From Corallococcus sp. CA053C (GTDB lineage: Bacteria > Myxococcota > Myxococcia > Myxococcales > Myxococcaceae): a stretch of DNA of 51,908 nt. The DNA is taken from assembly GCF_003611675.1 (NCBI RefSeq), contig NZ_RAWA01000023.1, positions 1 to 51,908 on the forward strand, in the 5' to 3' direction. The notes beneath the pieces were generated by a model. The model worked only from the letters and a program-made list of their open reading frames with translations. It was not told where the DNA came from and ran no database searches. Position 1 is the stretch's first letter, and each line of letters starts with the position of its first letter. The translations under genes and the position numbers were made by a program. Of the stretch, positions 16,106 to 24,326 are shown piece after piece.

Positions 16106-16969
16106 ATGTCTTTGCTGCCACTGTCCGACCCACCTCCCGAGAGCAACCGAGCAGCGTTCGCAGATGTGCCGTCCGACGACCTCGAGCGGGCGCGTGCCCT
16201 GCTCGCGAGCGTCCCGAGAGCGCCGCGCGTGCCCTCGAAGGAGGCCCGGCGCCTGGTGCTCGCCTTCGCGGGTCCCCAGCGCGTCGCGCTCTACACCAGC
16301 CTCTTCACCCTGCTCGCCGGTGGGCTCGTCTGTGCCTTCTTCCAGTCCCCTCGCGCCGTGGGGGACCTGCTGCTGGACCTGCGCTCCTTCGAAGTCCCCG
16401 GCGTCGTCGACTCGGTCGAGGTAGGGATGCGCAAGCGCAGGCCCCATCCGCCCGTGTACTGCGCGCGCTTCCACTCGGAGGACGGCGCGCTGGTGGGGCG
16501 CAGTTGCGAGCCGGGCGGTCGCTTTGAGCCGGGCCAGCGCGTGGTCCTCGAGTCGCGCGGAGGCCAGGCCCGTATCCGTGGCACCACCCTCACCCCCATG
16601 GGGCGCCTGGGAGGGCTGGCGCTGTTGTTCCCCCTCGTGGGCGCCGTGGGCCTGTTGCGCGTCGTGCGGACCAACCACCGTGAGTCACGCGCGGCCCGCG
16701 TGGGCATCCCGATTCTCGCGCGGGTGACGTACTTCGGCGACGGAAAGCCGGTGCGCAAAAAGGGGCCGCCGCCCACGGAGCTGCGCTGGAGCTTCATCGC
16801 GCGCGGCGAGCGGTATGAGGGCCGTCTCTCCCTGGACAGCGCGTCCGAGTTCGACTTCCTCCCCAGCCGCGACGTCATCGTCGTGCTCTACGACCCGGCG
16901 GCTCCGGGCATCAACACCGTCTACGTGCCCTGGCGTGTTCCGGGCGGCGCAACCCGCCCCAGTTGCTGA
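16106..16969 (+). CDS. DUF3592-like membrane protein of unknown function (287 aa)
   Basis: A cytoplasmic N-terminal ~70 residues precedes a hydrophobic segment (ALYTSLFTLLAGGLVCAFF, ~70-90). Then comes a beta-rich extracytoplasmic domain (GVVDSVEVG, YCARFHSEDG, GQRVVLES), a second hydrophobic segment (LGGLALLFPLVGAVGLL, ~170-187) and a C-terminal beta domain ending YDPAAPGINTVYVPW. Two membrane segments framing small beta domains with a V-x-Y-D-P-x-x-P motif are typical of DUF3592 proteins. The start overlaps the region just upstream of the IS91 relic. No operon partner is apparent. The function is unknown. Confidence 0.55.
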   Translation: MSLLPLSDPPPESNRAAFADVPSDDLERARALLASVPRAPRVPSKEARRLVLAFAGPQRVALYTSLFTLLAGGLVCAFFQSPRAVGDLLLDLRSFEVPGVVDSVEVGMRKRRPHPPVYCARFHSEDGALVGRSCEPGGRFEPGQRVVLESRGGQARIRGTTLTPMGRLGGLALLFPLVGAVGLLRVVRTNHRESRAARVGIPILARVTYFGDGKPVRKKGPPPTELRWSFIARGERYEGRLSLDSASEFDFLPSRDVIVVLYDPAAPGINTVYVPWRVPGGATRPSC

Positions 16970-17126
16970 GGGTTGATGCGCCACCGGTTGCTTCGGCAGG
17001 AGGACGAGGAATGTGAAGTGGCAGGTGTCGCGCGCGCGAAAGACCCGCGGTAGAGCACGTTGGGCATGAGCACGACGAAGCCGGGCCTCCCCCTGCGCCC
17101 GGCCTCCAGACGTCAGTGCCGTGGGG

Positions 17127-17987
17127 CTACTTGACGCAGTTGCTCCAGCCGCGCTTGCTGTTGCTGACGGTCATCTCCCAGTAGCGGGTGCCGCTGTTGT
17201 AGTCGATGGACACGCCGTCGCTGAAGTCGCTGGTGCTGAAGTTGCCGCCGATGCCGGACAGCAGGCAGGCCACGCCGCCCGGGTTGTAGTCCAGGTTGTG
17301 CGTGAAGGTGCCGGGGTTGCCCGCGATCCACAGCCAGCCGCCCTGGGCCGTGGGGACGTCCACGCAGATGGCGCGCGCGCCACCGGAGGCGCCCAGGTTG
17401 CCGCCCAGGTACCAGTTGTAACCGTCATTCCAGACGCGGGCGTAGTCGGAGTTGGCCGTGAAGCCACCCGCGGCCTCCACCTGCGTGAGGAAGCAGCGGC
17501 GGGACGCGGTGACGGCGCCCAGCAGCTTCGCCGCCTGGCCGTCGTACCAGGCCATTTCCGGGGTCCGGTTGGTGTCGGTGTTGATGCACTGGACGCCCGT
17601 GCCCAGGGCCTTGCTGTTGGTGTGGTTGACGAAGATCTGCCAGTTGCCGGCGTACTGGAACACGCCCGCGCCGGCCCAGCTGGTGCCCTTCAGGTTGCCC
17701 TGGATGCCGGTCAGGAAGCAGGTCCGGTCCGTGGAGGTCCCGATGCTGGTGGAGGTCAGGCCGTTGGCGGAGGTGCCCCACCAGTAGGTGCCGCCCAGGT
17801 TGACACCCTGCTCGCTCGTCGCGAGGGACGCGTCCTCGGGAGCGGCCGGGGCGGCGGCCTCGTTGACCGCCTCACCGGCGGACTCGCCCGCCGCGGCTTC
17901 GTCCATCATCTCGCCACCGCAGCCCACCGCGAAGAGACACAGGGGGGCCGCCAGGAACAGCTTCCGCGCGAAGTGATTCGTAGACAT
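17127..17987 (-). CDS. Lipoprotein with three Cys-containing repeats (286 aa)
   Basis: ATG 17987 gives a signal peptide with lipobox (FLAAPLCLFAVGCGG, Cys ~23), followed by an Ala/Glu-rich linker; a GGAG element precedes it. The mature part has three related ~80-residue units, each starting with a Cys: CFLTGIQGNLKG, CFLTQVEAAGGF and CLLSGIGGNFST. Each contains a Y/W-rich strand (NWQIFVNH, YNWYLGGN, TRYWEMTV) and a later Cys, suggesting one disulphide per unit. It is expected to be an outer-membrane-anchored surface protein. Similar multi-copy lipoproteins are common in myxobacteria; the function is unknown. An open frame extends to 18266 without a credible start. Confidence 0.65.
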   Translation of the reverse strand: MSTNHFARKLFLAAPLCLFAVGCGGEMMDEAAAGESAGEAVNEAAAPAAPEDASLATSEQGVNLGGTYWWGTSANGLTSTSIGTSTDRTCFLTGIQGNLKGTSWAGAGVFQYAGNWQIFVNHTNSKALGTGVQCINTDTNRTPEMAWYDGQAAKLLGAVTASRRCFLTQVEAAGGFTANSDYARVWNDGYNWYLGGNLGASGGARAICVDVPTAQGGWLWIAGNPGTFTHNLDYNPGGVACLLSGIGGNFSTSDFSDGVSIDYNSGTRYWEMTVSNSKRGWSNCVK

Positions 17988-18145
17988 GACGTTTCTCCGT
18001 TCAGCGTCGAGGAATGCCAGCGATGCGTCCTGCTGGCCGGGGTTCGTCCCGGCCGGGTCGCCAGCGGGGAACGTGACGGTGCATGAGCAACGAAGATGCC
18101 AACGCCGCGTCCCAGGGGGCGCGTCGACGGAGGCCGCGAAGGACG

Positions 18146-18190
18146 GCAAGCCTTGCATGTCCCCGGCGCGTGGGGACCGGCAAGGCTTGC
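18146..18190. repeat. Long two-step inverted repeat (11 bp + 6 bp arms)
   Basis: GCAAGCCTTGC (18146-18156) pairs with GCAAGGCTTGC (18180-18190), and inside it GTCCCC (18159-18164) pairs with GGGGAC (18172-18177), with a 2-nt mismatch between steps and a 7-nt loop. The outer arms are themselves nearly palindromic. It lies in a divergent intergenic region, away from any stop codon, so it is more likely a regulatory or cruciform element, or a relic end, than a terminator. Confidence 0.6.
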
Positions 18191-18264
18191 ACGGACGACA
18201 AGAGTTGCACGGTGGGGGCCTTCGCAGGAGGTGTGTCCGTGAAGGGCTCCCGGTGGGCGCGGGC

Positions 18265-18300
18265 AAACTTACTTGCTATCGCGACAAGCAAATTTTATGG
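18265..18300 (+). promoter_or_regulatory. Possible promoter/operator for the oxidoreductase-TetR operon
   Basis: An AT-rich island stands out: TTACTTGCTATCGCGACAAG followed by CAAATTTTATGG. TTGCT (18273-18277) and AGCAA (18287-18291) form a short dyad around a TCGCGA core, about 40 bp upstream of the oxidoreductase start. TetR regulators encoded beside an oxidoreductase usually bind such a dyad. The arms are only 5 bp, so this is tentative. Confidence 0.35.
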
Positions 18301-18331
18301 ACTGGGGAGTCAAACCGTTCCTGGAGGTCGG

Positions 18332-19276
18332 ATGAAGGCCGTCACGGTGGAGAAGCTGGGAGGGCCCGAGGGGCTGGTCCTTGGAGAGGTCGCGGACCCG
18401 GTCGCCAGGGCCGGCGAGGTCGTTGTCGCGGTGGAAGCCTCGGGCGTCGGGCTGGTGGACGTCTTCCAACGGCGCGGCCAGTTTCCAGGCTTCGACCGGC
18501 CGGGCTTCGTTCCAGGCGCCGAGGTCGCGGGCCGGGTCATCGACGCGGGCCCAGGCGTCGCGCGCGAGTGGATGGGCAAGCACGTCTTCGCGCTCGTCCG
18601 CACCGGAGGTTATGCGCAGAGGGTCGCGGTGGATCCGGGCCAGCTCATCCCCGTTCCCTCGGGACTGTCGTCCGTGGAGGCTGTCGCCCTGGGCATCAAC
18701 GGGCTCGTGGCGAAGTTCTCCCTGCTGCGCGCGGGGCTCCGGCCCGGGGAGCGGCTCCTGGTCCGAGGCGCGGGAGGTGGCATCGGCTTGAGCGTCGTCC
18801 AACTGGCGGTGCTCGAAGGTGCGCGGGTGACGGCCCTCACCACGGCGGCGCGGGCACGGCAACTGGCGGACCTGGGCGTCGAGAGCGTCATCGTCCGTCA
18901 GGCCGGTACCGACGTTCCCGGTGGGTTCGACATCATCATCGACCCGGTGGCCGGCCCGGAGCTGGGGACCTTCCTCCAGAAGCTGCGCCCCAACGGTCGC
19001 TACGTGATCAACGGCGTCGCGGCGGGCTTTCCCACTCCTGACTTCGGGATGGGCCTCCTCGCGAACTTCGCGAAGTCACCCGTCCTCTGCCTCCTGAGTC
19101 TTGATTCCATGGGACCGGCGGAGCTGGCAGAGGCGGGACAGGCGCTGTTCGGGCTGGCCGTCACCCGGAAGCTGGTCCCCAGGGTCGGGAGGACCTTCCG
19201 CCTGGAGGAAGCGGCTCGGGCGCATGAGGTGCTGGAGGACGGCCAGGTTCTTGGCAAGATCGTCCTGCTCGCATGA
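18332..19276 (+). CDS. NADPH:quinone oxidoreductase-like zinc-independent MDR enzyme (314 aa)
   Basis: The start MKAVTVEKLGGPEGLVLGEV is typical of quinone oxidoreductases of the medium-chain dehydrogenase/reductase superfamily; ATG 18332 has GGAGG five bases upstream. It shows the N-terminal GroES-like part (PGFVPGAEVAGRVIDAG), a nucleotide-binding RGAGGGIGLSVVQLA motif (~150-164) and the C-terminal end EDGQVLGKIVLL. The Cys/Asp ligands of zinc alcohol dehydrogenases are absent, fitting one-electron or two-electron quinone/enone reduction with NADPH. It is followed after 52 bp by a TetR regulator on the same strand, probably co-transcribed and autoregulated. Confidence 0.85.
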   Translation: MKAVTVEKLGGPEGLVLGEVADPVARAGEVVVAVEASGVGLVDVFQRRGQFPGFDRPGFVPGAEVAGRVIDAGPGVAREWMGKHVFALVRTGGYAQRVAVDPGQLIPVPSGLSSVEAVALGINGLVAKFSLLRAGLRPGERLLVRGAGGGIGLSVVQLAVLEGARVTALTTAARARQLADLGVESVIVRQAGTDVPGGFDIIIDPVAGPELGTFLQKLRPNGRYVINGVAAGFPTPDFGMGLLANFAKSPVLCLLSLDSMGPAELAEAGQALFGLAVTRKLVPRVGRTFRLEEAARAHEVLEDGQVLGKIVLLA

Positions 19277-19328
19277 AGCACCGGATGCGGGGTTTGAAGT
19301 CCCCTCAGGAACGCACTCCAGGACGGAC

Positions 19329-19964
19329 ATGACGGTTCGGCGGACGCGCAGGACGCAAGAAGAGAGACGCGACGAAGCCGCTCGCCGGATGCTGGCGGCG
19401 GGGGCACGGCTCGTCGCGGAGCGGGGCCCCCAGGCCCTCACGCTCGCGCAGGTCGGTCAGGCCGCCGGCTACAGCCGGGGCCTGCCTGCGCATCACTTCG
19501 GGTCCAAGGCGGAGTTCCTGCACGAGCTGATGCGATACGTCGCATCGGAGTTCCGCGCGGCGATGGATGCCTTTGAAACGGAGGAAGGCTTGCCCGCCCT
19601 CCTGAAGATGCTCGGGTCCTTCTTCGCACGGCCCACGTCGGACCCTTCGCGCCTCTGCGCCTTGCGGATCGTCCTGTCCGAGCCCGGGACCCGGCCGGGG
19701 CGCGGTCACGATCTCGCGACACTGCGGCAGCAGACCATTCGCGCCTTGGAGAAGTGGATCCGACAAGGCATGGAGCTGGGGCAGATCCGAGCGGGTGTGG
19801 ACGCCCGGATGACAAGCCTGCTCCTCGCCACGGCCCTCTGCGGCGCGATGGGGCTGTGGCTGGAGGATCACCAATTCGATCTGGAGGCCGCGGGTTCGCA
19901 GCTCGCGGAGCTGGTCCATCGCGGGCTGGCGGTGTCTATCACTTCGCGCTCAGGGCCTCGCTGA
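19329..19964 (+). CDS. TetR/AcrR-family transcriptional regulator (211 aa)
   Basis: The N-terminal helix-turn-helix is complete: EERRDEAARRMLAAGARLVAE, then TLAQVGQAAGYSRGLPAHHF, with GSKAEFLHELM after it. The C-terminal ligand domain has the RALEKWIRQGMELGQIR and LLLATALCGAMGLWL segments seen in TetR_C domains. ATG 19329 is chosen; the frame is open further upstream but lies inside the oxidoreductase gene. It probably represses the oxidoreductase and itself through the dyad upstream of that gene. Confidence 0.85.
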   Translation: MTVRRTRRTQEERRDEAARRMLAAGARLVAERGPQALTLAQVGQAAGYSRGLPAHHFGSKAEFLHELMRYVASEFRAAMDAFETEEGLPALLKMLGSFFARPTSDPSRLCALRIVLSEPGTRPGRGHDLATLRQQTIRALEKWIRQGMELGQIRAGVDARMTSLLLATALCGAMGLWLEDHQFDLEAAGSQLAELVHRGLAVSITSRSGPR

Positions 19965-19981
19965 AGCGATGCGGCCCGTGA

Positions 19982-20011
19982 GGAGGGAAGGGAGCAGGCT
20001 CCCTTCCCTCC
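19982..20011. terminator. Strong bidirectional hairpin
   Basis: GGAGGGAAGGGAGC and GCTCCCTTCCCTCC form a perfect 14-nt inverted repeat separated by two bases. It sits between the convergent TetR and lipoprotein genes, 18 and 14 bp from their ends. Confidence 0.8.
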
Positions 20012-20025
20012 CTGGACTTCAGCGA

Positions 20026-21537
20026 CTACGGGCTGAACATGCCGGTGAGCACGCTGGCGCGGCCTCGGGGCAGCGAGCGCTTGAACGGGCTCGTCGCGAG
20101 GTCCGAGCCGGGCTGGTACCAGCTCTGGATCTCCGCGAAGTACGTCTGGCCCGCCTGCAACACGCCCGGGGGCAGGTACACGCTCTGGAGATCCGTGTGC
20201 AGCACCGCCACGCGCGTCGCGGTGGTGGCACCGTTGCTCGTGCCCAGCCGGTAGATGTTCACCACGTAGTTCGTGGCCGTGCCGACCAGCGGCTTCGACC
20301 AGCGCAGCGAGGCGTCGGCCCCCACGCCCGTGAGGTCCTGGAACGCGCCGCGCGTGTTCACCTGGGGCGCCTGCACCGGCCCGACGAGGGGCTGCACGGG
20401 CGCGGCGGTGAACGCGCTCGCCTCCTGATCCACGCGGATGTCCACGCTCATGGTGTAGGGCGTCGCGGTTCCCAGCGCGTAGCTCTTCGTGAAGCCCGCG
20501 GCGACGAGCGCCACCTTCTGCCACGTCGCCGGGAGCGGGTTGTTGTAGGTCATGCTCCCCGTGACGATGTCGGTCCGCTGCGTGTCAGGATTGAGCTTCA
20601 CGAGCAGTGGCTGCCCGCTGATGGACGCGATCGCCGAGCTCAGCGCGGCCGGCCGGGCGGACATCCAGATCTCGTTGTACGTGCTGAGCGCGCCCGGGTT
20701 CACCTGGGTGCGCAGGGCCTCGAAGGCCGAGCGTCTCCAGTCCACCGCGAAGGTGCCTGTCGCGACGGGCTGGGTGAAGGTGCCACTGACGGTGACGGGC
20801 TGGCCCTCCACCTGCGTCATGCTCGTGGCGAGCACCTTGTGCATCGCGCGGTAGGGCACTCCATTCGCGCTCGTCTGCCACCGCATCTGCGCCAGCGAGA
20901 ACACATCCCCGCGGCTGCTGTCGAGCAGCACCGGGTTGAGCATGTCGGCGTAATTGAAGCTCAGCCCGGAGAGCGACGTGGCGCCCGCCAGGGGGAACCC
21001 CGTGGCGCCGCCGTGGATGTAGCCGAACGCGCCCGGGTTCAACGAATACATCTCCAGGTAGTCCCCCGGCTGCCAGGGAGACAGGCCGGTGGCGGACACC
21101 GTCACGGGGGTAGGCAGCGAGGCGAAGGCGCCATCGCGGCCCCACTCCGTGGAGCCCAGGTCGAACGCGCGGCCGGTGCTCACCAGGTAGCGCGAGCCCA
21201 GCTTCAGGTAGATGCGGCCGGAAGGGACGTTCGGCACGGAGACGGTGCCGTCCGCGGAGCCCGTGCCCGGATAGGCCGTGAACGCCCCGGTCGTTGAATC
21301 CCGCATGTAGGCCACCACCGACGTGGCGGACTGGTCGTAGGGCTTCGTCTCGTTGCCCGACGTGGCGACGAAGGTGACCGTGCTGGTGCCGGTGACCTGG
21401 GTGATCAGGCTCTGGGTGACCTGGGAGGTTGCGTCCGTAGGCACGGAGGAGTCCACCGCCTCGGCCTCGTCGAGCCCCCCGCAGCCGACCCCTGCCATGC
21501 CGACCAGAAGCCCGAGGGAGATCCATGACTTATGCAT
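20026..21537 (-). CDS. Large lipoprotein with C-terminal fibronectin-III-like region (503 aa)
   Basis: The N-terminal signal MHKSWISLGLLVGMAGVGCG has a lipobox Cys at ~19. The mature protein is beta-rich and Ser/Thr-rich: an early segment resembles carboxypeptidase-regulatory-like repeats (VSVPNVPSGRIYLKLG), the middle has WQPGDYLEMYSLNPGAFGYI, and the C-terminal ~100 residues look like a fibronectin type III domain (LRWSKPLVGTATNYVVNIYR, QAGQTYFAEIQSWY). No catalytic motif is visible. It is probably an outer-membrane surface lipoprotein. It is a single gene ending at a strong shared terminator. Confidence 0.65.
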   Translation of the reverse strand: MHKSWISLGLLVGMAGVGCGGLDEAEAVDSSVPTDATSQVTQSLITQVTGTSTVTFVATSGNETKPYDQSATSVVAYMRDSTTGAFTAYPGTGSADGTVSVPNVPSGRIYLKLGSRYLVSTGRAFDLGSTEWGRDGAFASLPTPVTVSATGLSPWQPGDYLEMYSLNPGAFGYIHGGATGFPLAGATSLSGLSFNYADMLNPVLLDSSRGDVFSLAQMRWQTSANGVPYRAMHKVLATSMTQVEGQPVTVSGTFTQPVATGTFAVDWRRSAFEALRTQVNPGALSTYNEIWMSARPAALSSAIASISGQPLLVKLNPDTQRTDIVTGSMTYNNPLPATWQKVALVAAGFTKSYALGTATPYTMSVDIRVDQEASAFTAAPVQPLVGPVQAPQVNTRGAFQDLTGVGADASLRWSKPLVGTATNYVVNIYRLGTSNGATTATRVAVLHTDLQSVYLPPGVLQAGQTYFAEIQSWYQPGSDLATSPFKRSLPRGRASVLTGMFSP

Positions 21538-21682
21538 TGTGAAGGCAACCCTTTCGACGGCGTCCTGAATGGCGCCGCGCAGGGAGATTCATACCGTGTC
21601 GGTCTGACATTTCCGGGGGCGCTTCGATTCCAATTTTCCCTCGGGGCTGTGACGGCAAACGCGCTCGGGGGCCTGGAGCGCG

Positions 21683-21991
21683 TTGCGTGGTGCCATCCCC
21701 TCGCTGAGAAATCCACTGCTTGCCTGGGTTGCCGTGCACGAAGGCGTGCTGCGTGCCCCCTCGCCCATCCCGAGCGGCGAGCTCGCGATCTTCGAGCCCT
21801 CGGAGAGGTCCATCGACTTCGTCGCCGAGGGCGCCACGGTCTTCGTGCTCGGCTCCGCGGCGAAACATCCGCACGATCTCGTCCTCGGGAACTACTCGGT
21901 GCACACCAGCGCTGGCGCCCTGCGCCAGGGGGAGGCGGAGATTCGCCGCATCGGCCATCAGCTCCGGGCGAACGGAACGCTGAGGCGCTGA
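21683..21991 (+). pseudogene. C-terminal fragment of a pirin/cupin-like protein
   Basis: The fragment has SGELAIFEPSERSIDFVA, VFVLGSAAKHPHDLVLGNYS and VHTSAGALRQGEAEIRRIG. This matches the C-terminal cupin half of pirin-like (quercetinase-type) proteins, where the H-x-H/P-x-D-L-V-x-G-x-Y-S-V-H-T segment is conserved. The N-terminal cupin with its metal ligands is missing, and there is no good start signal. It is probably a decaying remnant between two intact transcription units. Confidence 0.55.
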
Positions 21992-22161
21992 CCCCGGAGG
22001 CTCACGAGAGCCCCGCGCACCGGGATTCTTCCACGCGGCGGAAGAGTCCCTGCCGGGCGGTGGGTCTTCAGTCAGCAGACGCCGCCTCTTAAGTCTCTCC
22101 TCGACGCCCATGCCAGGGCCGACGGCGGCACTCCGGCTCGCCGTAGCAACGAGGAAAGATC

Positions 22162-22872
22162 ATGAACTCCCACCAGAAGGTCGCCCTCATCACGGGCGCG
22201 TCGCAGGGCATCGGGGCCGGGCTCGTCGAGGCTTACCGGGGCCGCGGCTACCGCGTCGTCGCGACCTCCCGCTCCATCAAGCAGGGCAGCGACCCGGAAG
22301 TGCTCGCCGTCGCGGGCGACATCGGCGATGCCTCTACCGCCGAGCGCGTGGTCAAGGAGGCCATGGCGCGCTTCGGGCGCATCGACACGCTGGTCAACAA
22401 CGCCGGCATCTTCATCGCCAGGCCGTTCACGGACTACACGGCCGACGACTTCACCGCGATGATCAAGACCAACCTCGGTGGCTTCTTCCACCTCACGCAG
22501 CGCGCCCTCGTGCAGATGGTGAAGCAGGGCTCCGGCCACATCGTCAGCATCACCACGCCCTTCGTGAACCAGGCCATCGCGGGCGTTCCGACGGGGCTCG
22601 CGAACCTCACCAAGGGCGGCATCAGCTCCGTGACCCGCGAGCTCGCGGTCGAGTTCGCCGGGAGGGGTATCCGCGTCAACGCCGTCGCCCCGGGCTTCAT
22701 CAAGACCCCCATCCACGCGCCGGAGTCCCACGCGTTCCTCGCCACCTTGAACCCCGCGAAGCGCATGGGCGAGGTCAGCGACGTCACGGATGCGGTTCTC
22801 TACCTCGAGGGTGCCAGCTACGCGACGGGCGAGATCCTCTACGTCGACGGCGGCCAGAACGCCGGCCGCTAA
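22162..22872 (+). CDS. Short-chain dehydrogenase/reductase with atypical active site (236 aa)
   Basis: Classical SDR features: TGASQGIG cofactor motif (11-18), D-I-G-D (53-56), VNNAG (78-82), Asn104 in IKTNLGGFF, Lys151 in LTKGG, VNAVAPGFIKTP, and a C-terminal LYVDGGQNAG. The catalytic Tyr, expected four residues before Lys151, is Ala147, and the preceding Ser position reads TTP. A recognisable SDR subgroup with A-L/N-L-T-K-G-G in this place exists, so this may be a family trait, but the normal acid-base chemistry is missing. The next gene, a tautomerase, starts 11 bp downstream, suggesting a two-gene operon for small carbonyl metabolites. Confidence 0.85.
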   Translation: MNSHQKVALITGASQGIGAGLVEAYRGRGYRVVATSRSIKQGSDPEVLAVAGDIGDASTAERVVKEAMARFGRIDTLVNNAGIFIARPFTDYTADDFTAMIKTNLGGFFHLTQRALVQMVKQGSGHIVSITTPFVNQAIAGVPTGLANLTKGGISSVTRELAVEFAGRGIRVNAVAPGFIKTPIHAPESHAFLATLNPAKRMGEVSDVTDAVLYLEGASYATGEILYVDGGQNAGR

Positions 22873-22883
22873 GGGAGCCTGCC

Positions 22884-23120
22884 ATGCCCATCGTCACCAT
22901 CCAGATCACCCGTGAGGGCTCCGGCCCCGGCCGGGACTCCGTCACGCCCGAGGAGAAGGCCCGCCTGATTGCAGGCACCAGCCAGCTCCTGCTCGACGTG
23001 CTGAACAAACCCCTCGACTCGACCTACGTGGTCATCCAGGAGGTCGAGCTGGAGGACTGGGGCTGGGGCGGCTTGCCGGCGCTCGAGTTCCGCAAGCGGC
23101 GCGCCGCGGGCACGTCGTGA
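22884..23120 (+). CDS. 4-oxalocrotonate tautomerase family protein (78 aa)
   Basis: The start MPIVTIQITREG places the catalytic Pro directly after the initiator Met, as in tautomerases; later segments are SVTPEEKARLIAGTSQLL, VIQEVELEDWGWGG and a basic end. The length is near the usual 60-80. These enzymes use the N-terminal proline for keto-enol tautomerisation or related reactions. It follows an SDR gene by 11 bp with GGAG between, so the two are probably co-translated. The substrate is unknown. Confidence 0.8.
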   Translation: MPIVTIQITREGSGPGRDSVTPEEKARLIAGTSQLLLDVLNKPLDSTYVVIQEVELEDWGWGGLPALEFRKRRAAGTS

Positions 23121-23126
23121 ATCCGC

Positions 23127-23158
23127 ACGGAGACCGCCAAAGCCCCGGCGGTCTCCGT
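23127..23158. terminator. 12-bp hairpin between convergent tautomerase and LysR genes
   Basis: ACGGAGACCGCC pairs with GGCGGTCTCCGT around an 8-nt loop, 6 bp after the tautomerase stop. It probably ends the SDR-tautomerase transcript and can act in both directions. Confidence 0.75.
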
Positions 23159-23203
23159 CCCCTGTGCACCCGAGGGGGCCCCCTGCCCGGGGTGCCGTTC
23201 CCG

Positions 23204-24139
23204 TCAGCCCTGGAAGGCATGGGCCTGCACGGAGAGCCTCGAGAACTCGGCGCGCAGGCGTGGCACCGCGAAGTCCACGAAGGCGCGGACCTTGGGCACC
23301 GACATGCGACCCTGCGGAGTGAGGAGGTGCACGGGGAGGGCTGACGGCTCGGCGTTGCGCAGGATGACCTTCAGCGAGCCATCCTGGACGCGCTCCGCCA
23401 CATGGTACGTGTAGAGCCGGGTCACGCCGTGGCCGTCCACCGCGGACGCAAGTGCGGCCCGCACGCTGTTGACCACGAGCCGCGGCTTGAAGTGCACGGA
23501 GCGGGAGATGGCGCTCCCGGCGGCTGGCGGAAACACCCACGCATCATGCCCGAAGTGCGTCGTGGTGATGATCCGGTGCTTGCCCAGGTCCGCCGGCTCG
23601 AGGATGGGCGGATGCCCGGCGAGGTAGCGCGGCGATGCCACGATGACCCGCTTCACGTCGCCACCGACACGGACGGCGACGAGGGAGGAGTCGGGCAGCT
23701 CGGCGACGCGCAGCGCGACATCGATGCCTTCCTCGACGAGGCTGGCGTACCGGTCGAGCAGGACGAGGTTCACCGAGACCTCGGGGTAGGCATCCAGGTA
23801 GGCGTCGAGGATGGGCCGCAGGATCTCCTCGCCGCTGATGGGTGGCGCGCAGATCGTGAGCGTCCCCCGCGGAGCGACGCGGTCGCCCGCGGCGCTCAGC
23901 TCGGCCTCCTCGAGATCCGCCAGGATGCGGCGGCACGCGGACGCATAGCGCTCACCTGCCTCGCTGAGCTTGAGCGTGCGGGTGGTGCGGTGCAGCAGCT
24001 CGGCGCCGATGTGTTGCTCCAGCAACGCGATGGCACGGCTCACGGCAGCCGGCGAGCGCGCGAGCCGGCGGCCGGCGCCCGCCAGGCTGCCCTCGTCGAG
24101 CGCCGTGACAAACACCTTCATCGCCTCGATGCGATCCAT
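23204..24139 (-). CDS. LysR-family transcriptional regulator (311 aa)
   Basis: The N-terminal wHTH reads MDRIEAMKVFVTALDEGS, RLARSPAAVSRAIALLEQHI, LLHRTTRTLKLSEAG, typical of LysR proteins of the DmlR/YhjC type. The effector domain follows with LTICAPPISGEEIL and segments up to VPKVRAFVDFAV, LysR_substrate-like. ATG 24139 gives the canonical start; the open frame to 24244 lacks support. It is convergent with the SDR/tautomerase operon, so control of that pair is possible but not the usual divergent layout. Confidence 0.85.
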   Translation of the reverse strand: MDRIEAMKVFVTALDEGSLAGAGRRLARSPAAVSRAIALLEQHIGAELLHRTTRTLKLSEAGERYASACRRILADLEEAELSAAGDRVAPRGTLTICAPPISGEEILRPILDAYLDAYPEVSVNLVLLDRYASLVEEGIDVALRVAELPDSSLVAVRVGGDVKRVIVASPRYLAGHPPILEPADLGKHRIITTTHFGHDAWVFPPAAGSAISRSVHFKPRLVVNSVRAALASAVDGHGVTRLYTYHVAERVQDGSLKVILRNAEPSALPVHLLTPQGRMSVPKVRAFVDFAVPRLRAEFSRLSVQAHAFQG

Positions 24140-24326
24140 GTCCCCTCTTCCGCGGCGCAGGATGCCCCTCATCCGCGGGGACCCCTGCAGCGAGCCGGGT
24201 GATGGTGTACCGCAGGTCACCCCGGGCCCTCCACGCAAGGACACATCGGTCTTGTCCTCGATGGGGGTGGACCTGCCGTCCCCGACTTCACCGGGCGGCG
24301 TGCCGGCGGGTGGCCAGGCACGCGAA

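Larger units (their letters stand above)
17988..18331. other. Divergent intergenic region, 344 bp
   Basis: It lies between the divergent lipoprotein and quinone oxidoreductase genes. It holds a large inverted repeat and a possible operator (listed separately). Open frames crossing it have no ribosome-binding sites and odd composition, so no gene is called. Confidence 0.6.

Noticed and set aside
18083-18331. N-terminal extension of the quinone oxidoreductase
   Set aside because: The extension runs through the intergenic inverted repeat; the family start and ribosome-binding site at 18332 are clear.
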